Shown: positions 9,323-17,857 of the stretch, piece after piece
How positions within the stretch are numbered: the first letter of the stretch is position 1
Layout of the letters: every line of letters begins with the position of its first letter
Assembly (NCBI GenBank): GCA_035601835.1
Contig: DATNNM010000008.1
Span: 61,128-125,127, forward strand
Reading direction: 5' to 3'
Source: Candidatus Tumulicola sp.
Lineage (GTDB): Bacteria > Vulcanimicrobiota > Vulcanimicrobiia > Eremiobacterales > Eremiobacteraceae
Length of the DNA stretch: 64,000 bases
Translations under genes and position numbers: made by a program
Notes under the pieces: model-generated
Seen by the model: the letters and a program-made list of their open reading frames with translations, nothing else
What the model was told of the DNA's origin: nothing
Database searches by the model: none

Positions 9323-12300
9323 TCAACGCGTTTCCTTATAGATGGGCAGCGAGAGGGCGTCGTGCACGATGCGCGCTTGTTCGACCGCGTGCGGGCCCGG
9401 ATAGCCTTCGCTCGGGCTGGCGCGATCGGGCCGCCCGACGTAGCCAAAAGCGATGCCCTTGGGAGTGAGGCGCTCGCGGATGCGCCGCGACACGAACGCT
9501 CGCGCGCCCATGTTCTTGGGCTCTTCCTGAACCCACGCAACGGTGCGAAGCTTCGGATACGAAGCGACAAGTTCGAGCACGCGCTCGAGCGGGAAGGGTT
9601 CCAGCAGCTCGACCCGTGCTATCGCGAGATCGGTCGCGGCGGCACGCGTGGGGTCGCCGATGAGATCGTAGTAGATCTTGCCGCTGCACAAGATCAGGCG
9701 CTCGATGCGCGCGCGATCCGTGACGCTCGCGTCGTCGATCACGGGCGAGAAGCCGCGCTCGCTCAGGTCGGCGATGCTCGAGGATGCGGCCTTCATGCGC
9801 AACAGGCTCTTCGGCGTCATGATGACGAGCGGACGTGCGGCGGCGGACAGCGCCTGATCGCGCAACAGGTGGAAGTACTGGGCCGGCGTGGTGCAATTGG
9901 CGATCCGCAAATTGTCTTCGGCGGCGAGCTGCAGGAAGCGCTCGAGGCGCGCGCTCGAGTGCTCGGGTCCCGCGCCTTCGTAGCCATGCGGCAAGAGCAG
10001 CGTCAGCCGCGCGGTTGAGCCCCATTTCGCTTCGCCTGCCGAGATGAATTGGTCGATGACGATCTGCGCGCCGTTAATGAAGTCCCCGAACTGCGCCTCC
10101 CATAGCACGAGCGCCTCGGGCGCCGCCTCACTGTAGCCGTACTCAAAGCCCACGCACGCGAACTCCGAGAGCGGGCTGTTGTAGATCTCAAACGATGCGC
10201 GTGCCTCGGGCAGGTTTTGCAGCGGCGTGTAGGTCGCGCCGGTCTTTGGGTCGTGCAGCACGGCATGCCTATGACTGAACGTGCCGCGCTCGGTATCTTG
10301 CCCGGTGAGCCGCACCGGCTTCGCTCCGAGGAGCAGCGTCGCGAAGGCGAGCGCTTCGCCAAGGGCCCAGTCGATCTCGCCGTCCGCCGCGAACGCCGCG
10401 CGCCGCCGCTCGAACTGACGCTCCAGTTTCGGATGGATCGTAAAACCGGCAGGCACCGCCAAAAGCTGCTCGTTCAACTTGGTCAATGCGGGCGCGGGGA
10501 CCCGAGTGTCGACAAGCTGCCCATCGGTGGCCTCAGGCGCGCTCGGTTTTGGCTCCGCTGGAGCGCCCGAAGCAAGGCGCCGCTTGACGTTTTCGTGCGC
10601 GCCCGCAATGCGGCGCTGCGCGTCCTCCAGCAGTCGGCCGGCCTCGTCTTGGCTGATGACGCCGCGCTCGATCAGCCGGCGCGCGAAGATCTCGCGCACG
10701 GTCGGGTGGTTCTTGATGCGCTCGTACATGATCGGCTGCGTGTACGCCGGCTCGTCCGTCTCGTTATGGCCGAAGCGGCGATAGCCGACGACGTCCACCA
10801 GGATGTCGCGCTTGAAGCGCCGGCGGAAGGCGACGCAGAGGCGGACCGCCGCGATGCAAGCTTCCACGTCGTCCGCGTTGACGTGGATGATGGGCACGTC
10901 GAAGCCTTTGGCGAGATCGCTCGCGTAGCGCGTGGAGCGGCCTTCGCCCGGCGTGGTCGTGAAGCCGATCTGATTGTTGGCGATCATGTGGATGGTGCCG
11001 CCGGTGGAATAGCCCGCGAGGCCCTGAAGGTTGAGAACCTCCGCCACACTGCCTTGAGCGGAGAAAGCCGCGTCGCCGTGGATGAGCACGGCGACTGCGC
11101 GCAGCGGATCGAGCGCGATGACGTTGCGCGAACGATCGGTTTGGGCGGCGCGTGTCCGGCCCTCGACCACGCTGTTGACCGCTTCGAGATGGCTGGGATT
11201 GTTGGCCAGCACTACGCGCACGTTCTTGCCGATCGGGGTCTGGCGGACGCCTTCAGCGCCCTGATGATACTTGACGTCGCCGGTGACGTCGCCGGCCATG
11301 TCGGTCTGCCCGCGCTTTTCGGCGAGTTCGAATTCCTGCAGCGCTTCTTCGAACGGCCGGCCGACCACGTGCGTGATGACCGCGAGCCGGCCGCGATGCG
11401 CCATGCCGAGGTCGACTTCGCCGACGTTTTCCGCGCCCAGCAAGTCCAGCGTCTCCTCGAGCATAGGGATCATCGCGTCCAGGCCCTCGATCGAGAACGT
11501 CTTCTGACCGAGGAACGAACGCCGCAAGTAGCGCTCGAAGACCTCGACGCTGCTGAGATGATCGAGCAGTTTGAGCGATTCCTCGCGCGTCAGCGGCCGC
11601 CGGTGCGCGCCGGATTCGATCTGCTCGCGCATCCAGTTGCGCTGCTCGTGGTTGGAGATGTGCTCCATCTGGTATGCGATGGTGGAGCAATACGTTTCGC
11701 GCAGACGCGGCAGCAGTTCGGCGAGCGTGTTGCCGGGCAGGAAGATGCGCAGCGCCGCTGCGGGGATCGAGGCCATGATGGTAGGCGTGAGCCCGAGCGC
11801 CGTGGGGTCAAGAGCCGGATCGCCGGATGGCGGCTCGCCGAGGGGGTCGAGCATGGCCGCGGTGTGGCCGTGGGTGCGGTAGCGCGCCACCAGCGCGGAA
11901 CCTGCGGTGGCCGCGCGGAGCATCTCGGCGGGGACCGCTCCCGCGGGGGCCGTTTCGGTGCCGGGAGCGCGCGTCTCCAGTTTGGGCGCGGCGCTTGGAC
12001 CAGGCAGGCCGAGGCTTGCGAAGGCCGCGTCGTAGAACCCATCGGCGCCGTTGAGCAGCGCTTCCACACGCGCGAGGAACTCGCCCGATTGCGCGCCCAT
12101 GATGACGCGATGATCGTACGTGCTCGTGAGCGTCATGACTTTGGCGACGCCCATCGCGAGCAGGGTCGACTGCGGCACCGAGGCGAGCCCGGGCGGATAC
12201 CCGATGGCGCCGGTCGCGACGATCGTGCCCTGGCCGGGCATGAGGCGAGGCACCGATGCCACCGTGCCGATGCCGCCCGGGTTGGTGAGGGTGATGGTGG

Positions 12301-13294
12301 CGCCTGCCAGCTCCGCCGGCGTGAGGGCATTCGAGCGCGATTTCGCTACCAGCACCTCGTAGATCTTATGGAATTCCGAGAAAGCGAGTTTGTCGGCGTC
12401 GCGGATGACAGGCACCACGAGGAAACGGCTGCCGTCCTTGCGCTGCATGTCGACGGCAAGACCGAGATTAACGCCCTGCTCGAGGCGCTCCGGTCCGCTC
12501 GGCCCTCGCCGGAAAGACCACGTCATCACGGGCACTTGGTGCGTGGCCTGCGCGATCGCGAAGCCGACGAGATGCGTGTAGGAGACCTTTTCGGCGCGGC
12601 CGGCCGTCTTGAGTGCGGCGTTGAGGTCGCGGCGGCGCACGTCGAGCGTGTCGACGCTGATGGTGCGGAAACTCGTAGCGGTCGGAATCGAGAGGCTGGC
12701 TTCCATATGTCCGGCCAGCGATGCAGCGGGTCCCTTCAGCGGTATGACGCGCGCCCCATCCGGGGGCGGGACCGTGGCTGGTTGGGCCGCCACCACCACG
12801 TCGTCAGGTCCGATCACGCCGCCGGGTTTCGAGCCTTGGATGCCGCGCAGATCGACGCCGCGCTCGCGCGCGATGCGCCGCGCCACCGGCGACGCATGCA
12901 CAGCTGTGGCTTGTGGAGCTGGATCTTGTAGTGCCGGGGCTTTAGCCCCGGAATCTTTCTCCGAGCTCGCTTCGCTCGCTCGGAGCACTACATCCGGAGC
13001 GCTCTGTGGAGCTGGACCTTGTAGTGCCGGGGCTTTAGCCCCGGAAATCTTATCCGTATCGATCTCTGCCAGCGGAGCGCCGACTTTCACCGTCGCGCCT
13101 TCCGCAGCCAAAATCTTTGTGACCGTGCCGGCCGCGGAAGCGGGCACCTCGACGTCTACCTTGTCGGTGGTGACGTCGACAAGAGCCTCGCCCGCCTGGA
13201 CCGTCTCGCCGACACGCTTGTGCCACGCCGTGATGGTGCCTTCGGCGACGGACTCCCCCATTTCTGGAAGCACGACTTCGACCAGGGTGGGCAT
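9323..13294 (-). CDS. kgd: Fused 2-oxoglutarate dehydrogenase: lipoyl/E3-binding/E2 succinyltransferase plus E1
   Basis: A 1323-residue fusion that would convert 2-oxoglutarate to succinyl-CoA in the TCA cycle with a separate E3. Order: lipoyl domain 1-80 (TTDKVDVEV, lipoyl-Lys45); a linker about 83-128 made largely of palindromic-repeat peptides; peripheral subunit-binding domain about 131-166 (ASPVARRIARERGVDLRGI); E2 catalytic domain about 195-415 with the OdhA/Kgd-type active site TYDHRVIMGA (His395); then a full ThDP-dependent E1 from about 450 (RTHGHTAAMLDPLG, MAHRGRLAVI 631-640, GDAAFSAQG 740-748, NNQIGFTT 773-780). Actinobacterial OdhA/Kgd has the same E2-E1 fusion but borrows its lipoyl domain from another E2. 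This copy seems self-contained. No E3 gene is in the window. Confidence 0.93.
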   Translation of the reverse strand: MPTLVEVVLPEMGESVAEGTITAWHKRVGETVQAGEALVDVTTDKVDVEVPASAAGTVTKILAAEGATVKVGAPLAEIDTDKISGAKAPALQGPAPQSAPDVVLRASEASSEKDSGAKAPALQDPAPQATAVHASPVARRIARERGVDLRGIQGSKPGGVIGPDDVVVAAQPATVPPPDGARVIPLKGPAASLAGHMEASLSIPTATSFRTISVDTLDVRRRDLNAALKTAGRAEKVSYTHLVGFAIAQATHQVPVMTWSFRRGPSGPERLEQGVNLGLAVDMQRKDGSRFLVVPVIRDADKLAFSEFHKIYEVLVAKSRSNALTPAELAGATITLTNPGGIGTVASVPRLMPGQGTIVATGAIGYPPGLASVPQSTLLAMGVAKVMTLTSTYDHRVIMGAQSGEFLARVEALLNGADGFYDAAFASLGLPGPSAAPKLETRAPGTETAPAGAVPAEMLRAATAGSALVARYRTHGHTAAMLDPLGEPPSGDPALDPTALGLTPTIMASIPAAALRIFLPGNTLAELLPRLRETYCSTIAYQMEHISNHEQRNWMREQIESGAHRRPLTREESLKLLDHLSSVEVFERYLRRSFLGQKTFSIEGLDAMIPMLEETLDLLGAENVGEVDLGMAHRGRLAVITHVVGRPFEEALQEFELAEKRGQTDMAGDVTGDVKYHQGAEGVRQTPIGKNVRVVLANNPSHLEAVNSVVEGRTRAAQTDRSRNVIALDPLRAVAVLIHGDAAFSAQGSVAEVLNLQGLAGYSTGGTIHMIANNQIGFTTTPGEGRSTRYASDLAKGFDVPIIHVNADDVEACIAAVRLCVAFRRRFKRDILVDVVGYRRFGHNETDEPAYTQPIMYERIKNHPTVREIFARRLIERGVISQDEAGRLLEDAQRRIAGAHENVKRRLASGAPAEPKPSAPEATDGQLVDTRVPAPALTKLNEQLLAVPAGFTIHPKLERQFERRRAAFAADGEIDWALGEALAFATLLLGAKPVRLTGQDTERGTFSHRHAVLHDPKTGATYTPLQNLPEARASFEIYNSPLSEFACVGFEYGYSEAAPEALVLWEAQFGDFINGAQIVIDQFISAGEAKWGSTARLTLLLPHGYEGAGPEHSSARLERFLQLAAEDNLRIANCTTPAQYFHLLRDQALSAAARPLVIMTPKSLLRMKAASSSIADLSERGFSPVIDDASVTDRARIERLILCSGKIYYDLIGDPTRAAATDLAIARVELLEPFPLERVLELVASYPKLRTVAWVQEEPKNMGARAFVSRRIRERLTPKGIAFGYVGRPDRASPSEGYPGPHAVEQARIVHDALSLPIYKETR
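12926..13045. repeat. Three palindromic repeats inside the 2-oxoglutarate dehydrogenase gene
   Basis: Two family A copies (stems 12934-12951 and 13027-13044) surround one family B copy in opposite orientation (CCGAGC 12961-12966 pairing with GCTCGG 12978-12983, followed by AGCACTACA). All are read in frame on the minus strand, giving SGAKAPALQ twice and VVLRASEASSEK once, between the lipoyl and E3-binding domains. Both A copies are followed on the coding strand by almost the same linker (GPAPQ / DPAPQ), suggesting duplication of a unit larger than the hairpin. Confidence 0.92.
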
Positions 13295-13313
13295 GAGTAA
13301 CCTGTTCGACGGG

Positions 13314-13338
13314 CCGGAGCGAAAGCCCCGGCGCTACA
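13314..13338. repeat. Degenerate inverted family A repeat at the end of the serine hydrolase gene
   Basis: On the minus strand it reads TGTAGCG, then CCGGGGC, loop TTTC, GCTCCGG, with one stem mismatch. Its TGTAG supplies the TAG stop (13336-13334) of the serine hydrolase. It lies just before the 2-oxoglutarate dehydrogenase start on the same strand. Confidence 0.75.
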
Positions 13339-14134
13339 GCTCGGAGCGCAAGGCGCGCATCCACGCAGCCAAGCGAGGATTGGTGCTTTTGTCGCCGCGG
13401 GTATAGAGCACGACGACGTAACGAGCGCTCTGCGGCGTGCGCAAAATGCCCGCGTCGTGATTGACCGTATCGGTTTCACCGGTCTTATGCATAAAAAGAT
13501 CGCCGGGGCGCAGACCGGCGACCAATTTGTCCGCGTCGACGCAAGCGGCGAGGATATCTCGTTGCGCTGCGGCGCCCGGCACCTGGTCAGCGGCGATCAG
13601 CGTGAGCAAACGCGCCGCATCGCGCGCGCACAGACGATTTCTGCCGGTCATCTCCGGATCTTCGATCAACGGTTCGGAACCGGAGAGTTTCCGGCCGAGG
13701 AGAAAATCGCGCAAGCCGAGCGAGCGCATGGAATCGGTGACTCGCTCGCGCCGCAAGATATCGATCAGCTGATTGGTCGCGACGTTGTCGGAGCGCTCGA
13801 TCATCAAGCCCACGAGCTCGCCGACCGAGGCGACATAGTCGGTGACCAACGGGGTCTCTGCGGCGGTCGTGGTCTGGTTGGACGCGCTGATCGGCGCGCG
13901 ATCGTCAAACGAGATCGCACCGCCCTCGCGCTGCCGAAACGCTTCCGCCATGATCGGCACTTTGATCACGCTGGCGGGATAGATATCGTCGTCCGGCTTC
14001 CATGCGCCGTATTCCATGCGGGCGAGCGCGAGCACGTATGCCGAGACGTCACCCGGGAATGCTGCTTGGTCGAGCGCTCTGCGCACCAGCCCGTTGAGCG
14101 CGGCGCTTTCGGTCGCGTCGCGCGCGGGCGTCAC
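13334..14134 (-). CDS. Class A beta-lactamase-related serine hydrolase
   Basis: About 266 residues of the beta-lactamase2/class A fold. Seen motifs: S-x-x-K as SVIK (Ser55, Lys58), S-D-N (115-117) and K-T-G (217-219) in correct order and spacing. The omega-loop region is SEPLIED, where Glu154 may equal Glu166 of class A enzymes but the following Asn170 is absent. There is no signal peptide from this start. GTG at 14134 is chosen because it overlaps the upstream stop as GTGA and has AAGG upstream; an earlier TTG at 14158 adds nothing hydrophobic. It could be an esterase or peptidoglycan-related hydrolase rather than a resistance enzyme. The TAG stop is supplied by a palindromic repeat. It follows a secreted protein in a coupled pair. 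Confidence 0.75.
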   Translation of the reverse strand: MTPARDATESAALNGLVRRALDQAAFPGDVSAYVLALARMEYGAWKPDDDIYPASVIKVPIMAEAFRQREGGAISFDDRAPISASNQTTTAAETPLVTDYVASVGELVGLMIERSDNVATNQLIDILRRERVTDSMRSLGLRDFLLGRKLSGSEPLIEDPEMTGRNRLCARDAARLLTLIAADQVPGAAAQRDILAACVDADKLVAGLRPGDLFMHKTGETDTVNHDAGILRTPQSARYVVVLYTRGDKSTNPRLAAWMRALRSEL

Positions 14135-14982
14135 GTGTTCTTTACCTTGACCGTCCAAGGCGTGGCGTCATAGGTGTCATGGAACTTGACGCCGATCTTT
14201 GCGAACATCACGCGCGTCACCCATTCGACGTCGGCGGTGTAGTGCTGCGTTCCGGGCAGGCCGGTCGTCGTGTCGAATTCCGCCGTGCCTTTGAGCGCGA
14301 TCGGGGCCGTGTGGAATCCCTTGGCTTGCAGATCCTTGGCGGCGTCTACCCGGCCCGTGCCCGTCACGTCGATGATCGCGATGCGATGACCGCCGCGCTC
14401 CTCGATGCGCGTGAGCTTGTCGGTGTACGTCATGCGCCCCTGACCGAGCTCGCGGTCAACTTTGACCGGCCTGTCGAACGTCCATGTCTGGCCGACGGCA
14501 AGCGGCTTGTCGGGAAGTTGATCGAGCGCTCCATCGCCCACGTCGCCCAGCGCGGTCGAAGCGGGGCGCGTCACGCCGTTCGGCCAGATGGTGCCCTCGT
14601 ACTTGTCGCTGCGCTGTTTGACCGACTTATCTTTCGGATTGGCGCCCCCGAAGCGGCGCGTGTTTTCTTCAGTCACCTGGATCTTGCCGCTGCTGTCCAG
14701 CATGGACAGCGTTCGCGTGCGGTCCTCGAGGATCGTGACATCGTCGGCGCGCCCGCCGGCAAGACCCTTCAAGGTCTTGCTGATGTCGTAGGTGATGAAG
14801 TGGATCAGCTTCTCCGTGCGCTGATAGTGCGCCCCGGGTGTGAAATGCAGCGAAATGCCGACGGCGTCGTCGGCCCGCGCCACGCGCTCTCCGGCAAGCA
14901 TGCAAGCAATCGCTGCGGCGACGCTCACCGCGCGCAGGGACTGGTACGTTCGCCGCCGCAACTCGAAATTGTGTCCGTGCAT
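14131..14982 (-). CDS. Secreted protein of unknown function
   Basis: A 283-residue protein with a signal peptide (AVSVAAAIACMLAGERVARADD, cleavage near ARA-DD). The mature part contains GDGALDQLPDKPLAVGQTWTF and IDVTGTGRVDAAKDL, a pattern of small extracytoplasmic beta-rich proteins in which a 'lpdkpv.vGdsW' segment recurs. I do not recognise a named function. The end GTQHYTADVEWVTRVMF resembles the last strand of such domains. It overlaps the downstream serine hydrolase by 4 bases and starts divergently from the glycosidase gene, with almost no space between. The protein at 20064-20798 looks broadly similar in layout (signal peptide, TGTGTI...EYNL segment) and may be a distant relative; this is inference. 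Confidence 0.65.
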   Translation of the reverse strand: MHGHNFELRRRTYQSLRAVSVAAAIACMLAGERVARADDAVGISLHFTPGAHYQRTEKLIHFITYDISKTLKGLAGGRADDVTILEDRTRTLSMLDSSGKIQVTEENTRRFGGANPKDKSVKQRSDKYEGTIWPNGVTRPASTALGDVGDGALDQLPDKPLAVGQTWTFDRPVKVDRELGQGRMTYTDKLTRIEERGGHRIAIIDVTGTGRVDAAKDLQAKGFHTAPIALKGTAEFDTTTGLPGTQHYTADVEWVTRVMFAKIGVKFHDTYDATPWTVKVKNT

Positions 14983-17220
14983 GTCTCTCGTTGTACCCGT
15001 TTCACCGCGTTCTCAAGATTTACCGCCTGCGCGATAGCGCTGGCGCCGCTGTTGTGCGGCGTGCTGGATCCGCCGCAAGCGGCGGTGGCCGATGAAGCCG
15101 CTTCGTTCACCCCGGCCGCCTTCGTCCAGCCCGCGCCGCCGTGGCCCGCCGGGTTAGGCGCGCTGCGAACCGACGAGCTCATCGGACCGGGCGTCACGCA
15201 CGAGCGCTGGCGCCTCGCGACCGCGCTCGGGCCGCTCGAGCTGTCGATCCTTCGCATCGACCTGCGCAACCCAAATGTCTCGTTCGCCGCCGCCACGCAT
15301 CACGACGCCATCATCGGAGCCGGCGAAGCGCTCTCGTCCATGGCGGACCGGCAACGCGCGGAGGCGGGGATCAACGCCGACTACTTCGACATCGGCGGCT
15401 CCGGAACGCCGTTGAACATCGTGATGAGCAACGGCATGGTGCAGCATCAAAGCAACGGCAAAGCCGCGTTTGCGGTGGGTCCGAACAACGCGGTGACGAT
15501 GGGTCCGGTCTCCGTGCGCGCGCACGTCACCGCTGCCGACGGCTCGGACTCCAGCATCGATTCGATCAACGATTGGTCAAGCACGACGAGGCTCGCGCTG
15601 CTCACGGCCAGGCTCGGTACGACGGAAGCGGGCGGAGCGTCGGAGGTCGTACTGACGCCGCTTGATGCAAGCGGGCACTACCGGGTGGCAAGCGTTGCTG
15701 CGGCGCCTGCGGATTTGCTGCCGCTCGGCGAGCACGACTACGCGATCGCAGCGCGCGGCGCCGCCGCTGATGACCTCGTGCAGCGCTTTCATGCGGGCGA
15801 CGCGGTGACGCTTTCCTTTGAGGCGACCCCTCCCTTGAGTTCGTTGCTGATCGCGGTCGGCGGTGGACCGCTGTTGGTGCGGGATGGTTCGTACTATGAG
15901 GATCCCGATGCGCCTGCTCCGCAAGAGCGCGACGTGCGCTATCCGCTCACGGGCGCCGGGCTATCTCCAGATGGCTCGCGGCTCTTGCTCGTCACAGTCG
16001 ATGGTCGGGCGCCGGGGCGTTCGGTCGGCGTCACGCGGCCGATGTTCGCGTCGCTGCTGATCGCGCTCGGTGCGGCGACGGGCATGGCCTTTGACAGCGG
16101 CGGCTCCACCGAGCTGGTCGTGCGTCATCTGGGAGAAGACAAAGTCAGCGTGGCCAACATCCCTTCGGACGGACGCGAGCGTTCGATAGCCGACGCTGTG
16201 CTCGTCATGAACACCGCGCCGCCGGGCCGCGCGGTGCAACTGGTGCTGCATGCGCCTGCCCGCGCGGTCTTGGTGGGCAATCACCTCACACTGCGCGTGA
16301 GCGCGATCGACGCCAACGATCAGCCGGTCGCCTTGGACGCGCCGGCAATCGCCTTCACGGGCGAGCCGGCTTCGATCTTCGACATCAGCGCCGGTGGTCG
16401 CGCGACCGCTGTGCGGCCGGGCCGCGCCACCCTGCGCGCGACGGCGGCAGGCATTGCCGGCTCGCTCGACGTCGCAGTCGTCGGCGCGATCGCGAAGCTT
16501 GCGATTTCCGGCTACTCGCGCGGATTAGCGGCAGGCAGCCGGACGCGCTTGCGAGCCGTCGCAACCGATGCGCAGGGCACGCCCGTCGCCGTCGACGATC
16601 AGAATGTGCAATGGCTCGCGAGCGGTGATGGAGGCCGCGTCGAGCAAGATGGCACATTCGTCGCCTCGCTGCGCGCAACGCGGGCCACGTTGACGGCACG
16701 AGCAGGAGGCGCGCTTGCGCAGCAAGTGCTGCTGGTGGGGGAGCATCTGCAGGTCGTGCAGGCTGTGCCGCAATCCGGAAGCGGGCCGAAGCAGTGGCGC
16801 TACGCCGCGACTCCCGCAGAGCTTGCCGCCGGCCTCGACAACGCGCCCGCACCGGACAATGCCGCCGCGATGCATCTGACGTTTGATTTTTCAAGCGCGG
16901 CGGGAACGCGCGCCGCGTACGCCGAGAGCGAGGTCGCGTTTGCCGGAGAACCGCTGGCGATCGCGCTGGATGTCTTCGGGGACGGCAGCGGCGCGTGGCT
17001 CAGGGGCGGCTATAAGAACAGCGACGGCATCGCCGACAGCGTTACGCTGGCGCGGCATGTGGATTGGAAGGGTTGGCGCACGTTGCGGGTGGCGATCCCA
17101 GTGCAAGCGCGCTGGCCGATCACGTGGACGCGCCTGTACGTGGTGGAGTCGTCGAAGGACGCACGCGAGGCCGGCGACGTCTGGCTGCGCAACTTCGGCG
17201 CCTGGTACGCCGGCCCATAA
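14977..17220 (+). CDS. Secreted phosphodiester glycosidase (NAGPA) family protein with Ig-like repeats
   Basis: About 747 residues. A signal-peptide-like N-terminus (CAIALAPLLCGVLDPPQAAVA) is followed by a phosphodiester glycosidase (NAGPA) domain: EAGINADYFDIGG, SNGMVQHQSNGKAAFAVG, LLIAVGGGPLLVRDG, GLSPDGSRLLLVTVDGRAPG and GMAFDSGGSTELVV are family motifs. Members cleave sugar phosphodiesters on the cell surface or act on exopolysaccharide. The second half has two bacterial Ig-like regions (AIDANDQPVALDAPAIAFTG; VATDAQGTPVAVDDQNVQWL) and a C-terminal carbohydrate-binding-like sandwich ending RLYVVESSKDAREAGDVWLR. The start is uncertain: GTG at 14971 or 14977 are the best candidates, neither with a good Shine-Dalgarno, and 14977 overlaps the divergent gene's start by 6 bases. 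The frame is open far upstream but reads antisense to that gene. Confidence 0.75.
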   Translation: MHVSRCTRFTAFSRFTACAIALAPLLCGVLDPPQAAVADEAASFTPAAFVQPAPPWPAGLGALRTDELIGPGVTHERWRLATALGPLELSILRIDLRNPNVSFAAATHHDAIIGAGEALSSMADRQRAEAGINADYFDIGGSGTPLNIVMSNGMVQHQSNGKAAFAVGPNNAVTMGPVSVRAHVTAADGSDSSIDSINDWSSTTRLALLTARLGTTEAGGASEVVLTPLDASGHYRVASVAAAPADLLPLGEHDYAIAARGAAADDLVQRFHAGDAVTLSFEATPPLSSLLIAVGGGPLLVRDGSYYEDPDAPAPQERDVRYPLTGAGLSPDGSRLLLVTVDGRAPGRSVGVTRPMFASLLIALGAATGMAFDSGGSTELVVRHLGEDKVSVANIPSDGRERSIADAVLVMNTAPPGRAVQLVLHAPARAVLVGNHLTLRVSAIDANDQPVALDAPAIAFTGEPASIFDISAGGRATAVRPGRATLRATAAGIAGSLDVAVVGAIAKLAISGYSRGLAAGSRTRLRAVATDAQGTPVAVDDQNVQWLASGDGGRVEQDGTFVASLRATRATLTARAGGALAQQVLLVGEHLQVVQAVPQSGSGPKQWRYAATPAELAAGLDNAPAPDNAAAMHLTFDFSSAAGTRAAYAESEVAFAGEPLAIALDVFGDGSGAWLRGGYKNSDGIADSVTLARHVDWKGWRTLRVAIPVQARWPITWTRLYVVESSKDAREAGDVWLRNFGAWYAGP

Positions 17221-17229
17221 ACAACGTCA

Positions 17230-17256
17230 ATGTAGTGCCGGGGCTTTAGCCCCGGT
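17230..17256. repeat. Family A palindromic repeat
   Basis: TGTAGTG, CCGGGGCT (17238-17245), TT, AGCCCCGG (17248-17255). It fills the 35-base gap between the convergent glycosidase and small secreted protein genes, ending exactly at the latter's TAA stop. No T-tract on either strand. Confidence 0.9.
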
Positions 17257-17738
17257 TAATGCGGAATCTGATGCAGCTTCTGCAGCACCGGGTAGAGGCA
17301 GAATTGATTGCTGTCGGAGGATTCGCTGTTGCCCCGCACTGCCGTGACTACCCAGCAGGCGCGGCCGCCGGTGTAGTAGATCTGCGCCACCGTGCCGTCA
17401 TTGTGAATGCCGTTGTCCTGGCGTCCGACGTCGGTTCGGAAGACGTGAAAGCCGTCGGCCTTGCCGGGATAATCCCATATAAGGAAGATGTAATTGGACG
17501 TAGCGTGGTCGCAACCGTACCGGACATGGTCGAAGTACGGGTTGTTGTAGACGTGCGCCTTGCACTCGGCGGCGTTGGCCGGCTGGCGCAAGTTGGTGGG
17601 CGACAGCACGATGAGCTGGTGTGTGTTGGAGTTCGTGGTGTTCGCCGAATTGGCGCTCACGGGAAGCGCGCCCGCAGCCGCCAAGGCGCAAACGAACAGC
17701 ACGGCAACAAGCAAATATAGTCTAGGCAGAGACTTCAT
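17256..17738 (-). CDS. Small secreted protein, unknown function
   Basis: About 160 residues with a clear signal peptide (MKSLPRLYLLVAVLFVCALA, cleavage near VSA). ATG at 17738 follows GAGGAG at 10-base spacing, which decides the start. The mature domain contains four cysteines (ECKAHVYNN, YGCDHATSN, ACWVVTAV, QFCLYPVL) and the segment FHVFRTDVGRQDNG, which recalls a fibronectin type III-like strand pattern ending in WVVTAVRGNSESSDSN. The Cys pairs suggest disulfides outside the cytoplasm. No relative can be named. About 120 bases separate it from the VOC gene on the same strand; a possible TAGAAT -10 lies in that gap, without a convincing -35. Confidence 0.65.
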   Translation of the reverse strand: MKSLPRLYLLVAVLFVCALAAAGALPVSANSANTTNSNTHQLIVLSPTNLRQPANAAECKAHVYNNPYFDHVRYGCDHATSNYIFLIWDYPGKADGFHVFRTDVGRQDNGIHNDGTVAQIYYTGGRACWVVTAVRGNSESSDSNQFCLYPVLQKLHQIPH

Positions 17739-17857
17739 CGCTATTAACTCTCCTCGACAAAAACGGGCACAATCACCCATTCTAGTCCAACGAAACGCGA
17801 GATTAAAACGTTTCCTGCTCCTTAAGGATACCCGGCAGACGTCCGGCAGGCGTCCGG

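Noticed and set aside
10217..12931. Long open frame (about 900 codons) on the plus strand
   Set aside because: It lies opposite the 2-oxoglutarate dehydrogenase, is rich in Arg/His/Asp as expected for an antisense shadow in high-GC DNA, and shows no family motif.
14179..14970. Upstream extension of the glycosidase frame on the plus strand
   Set aside because: This part reads antisense to the secreted protein gene and has no signal peptide or motif; the protein's own signal-like segment lies after 14977.
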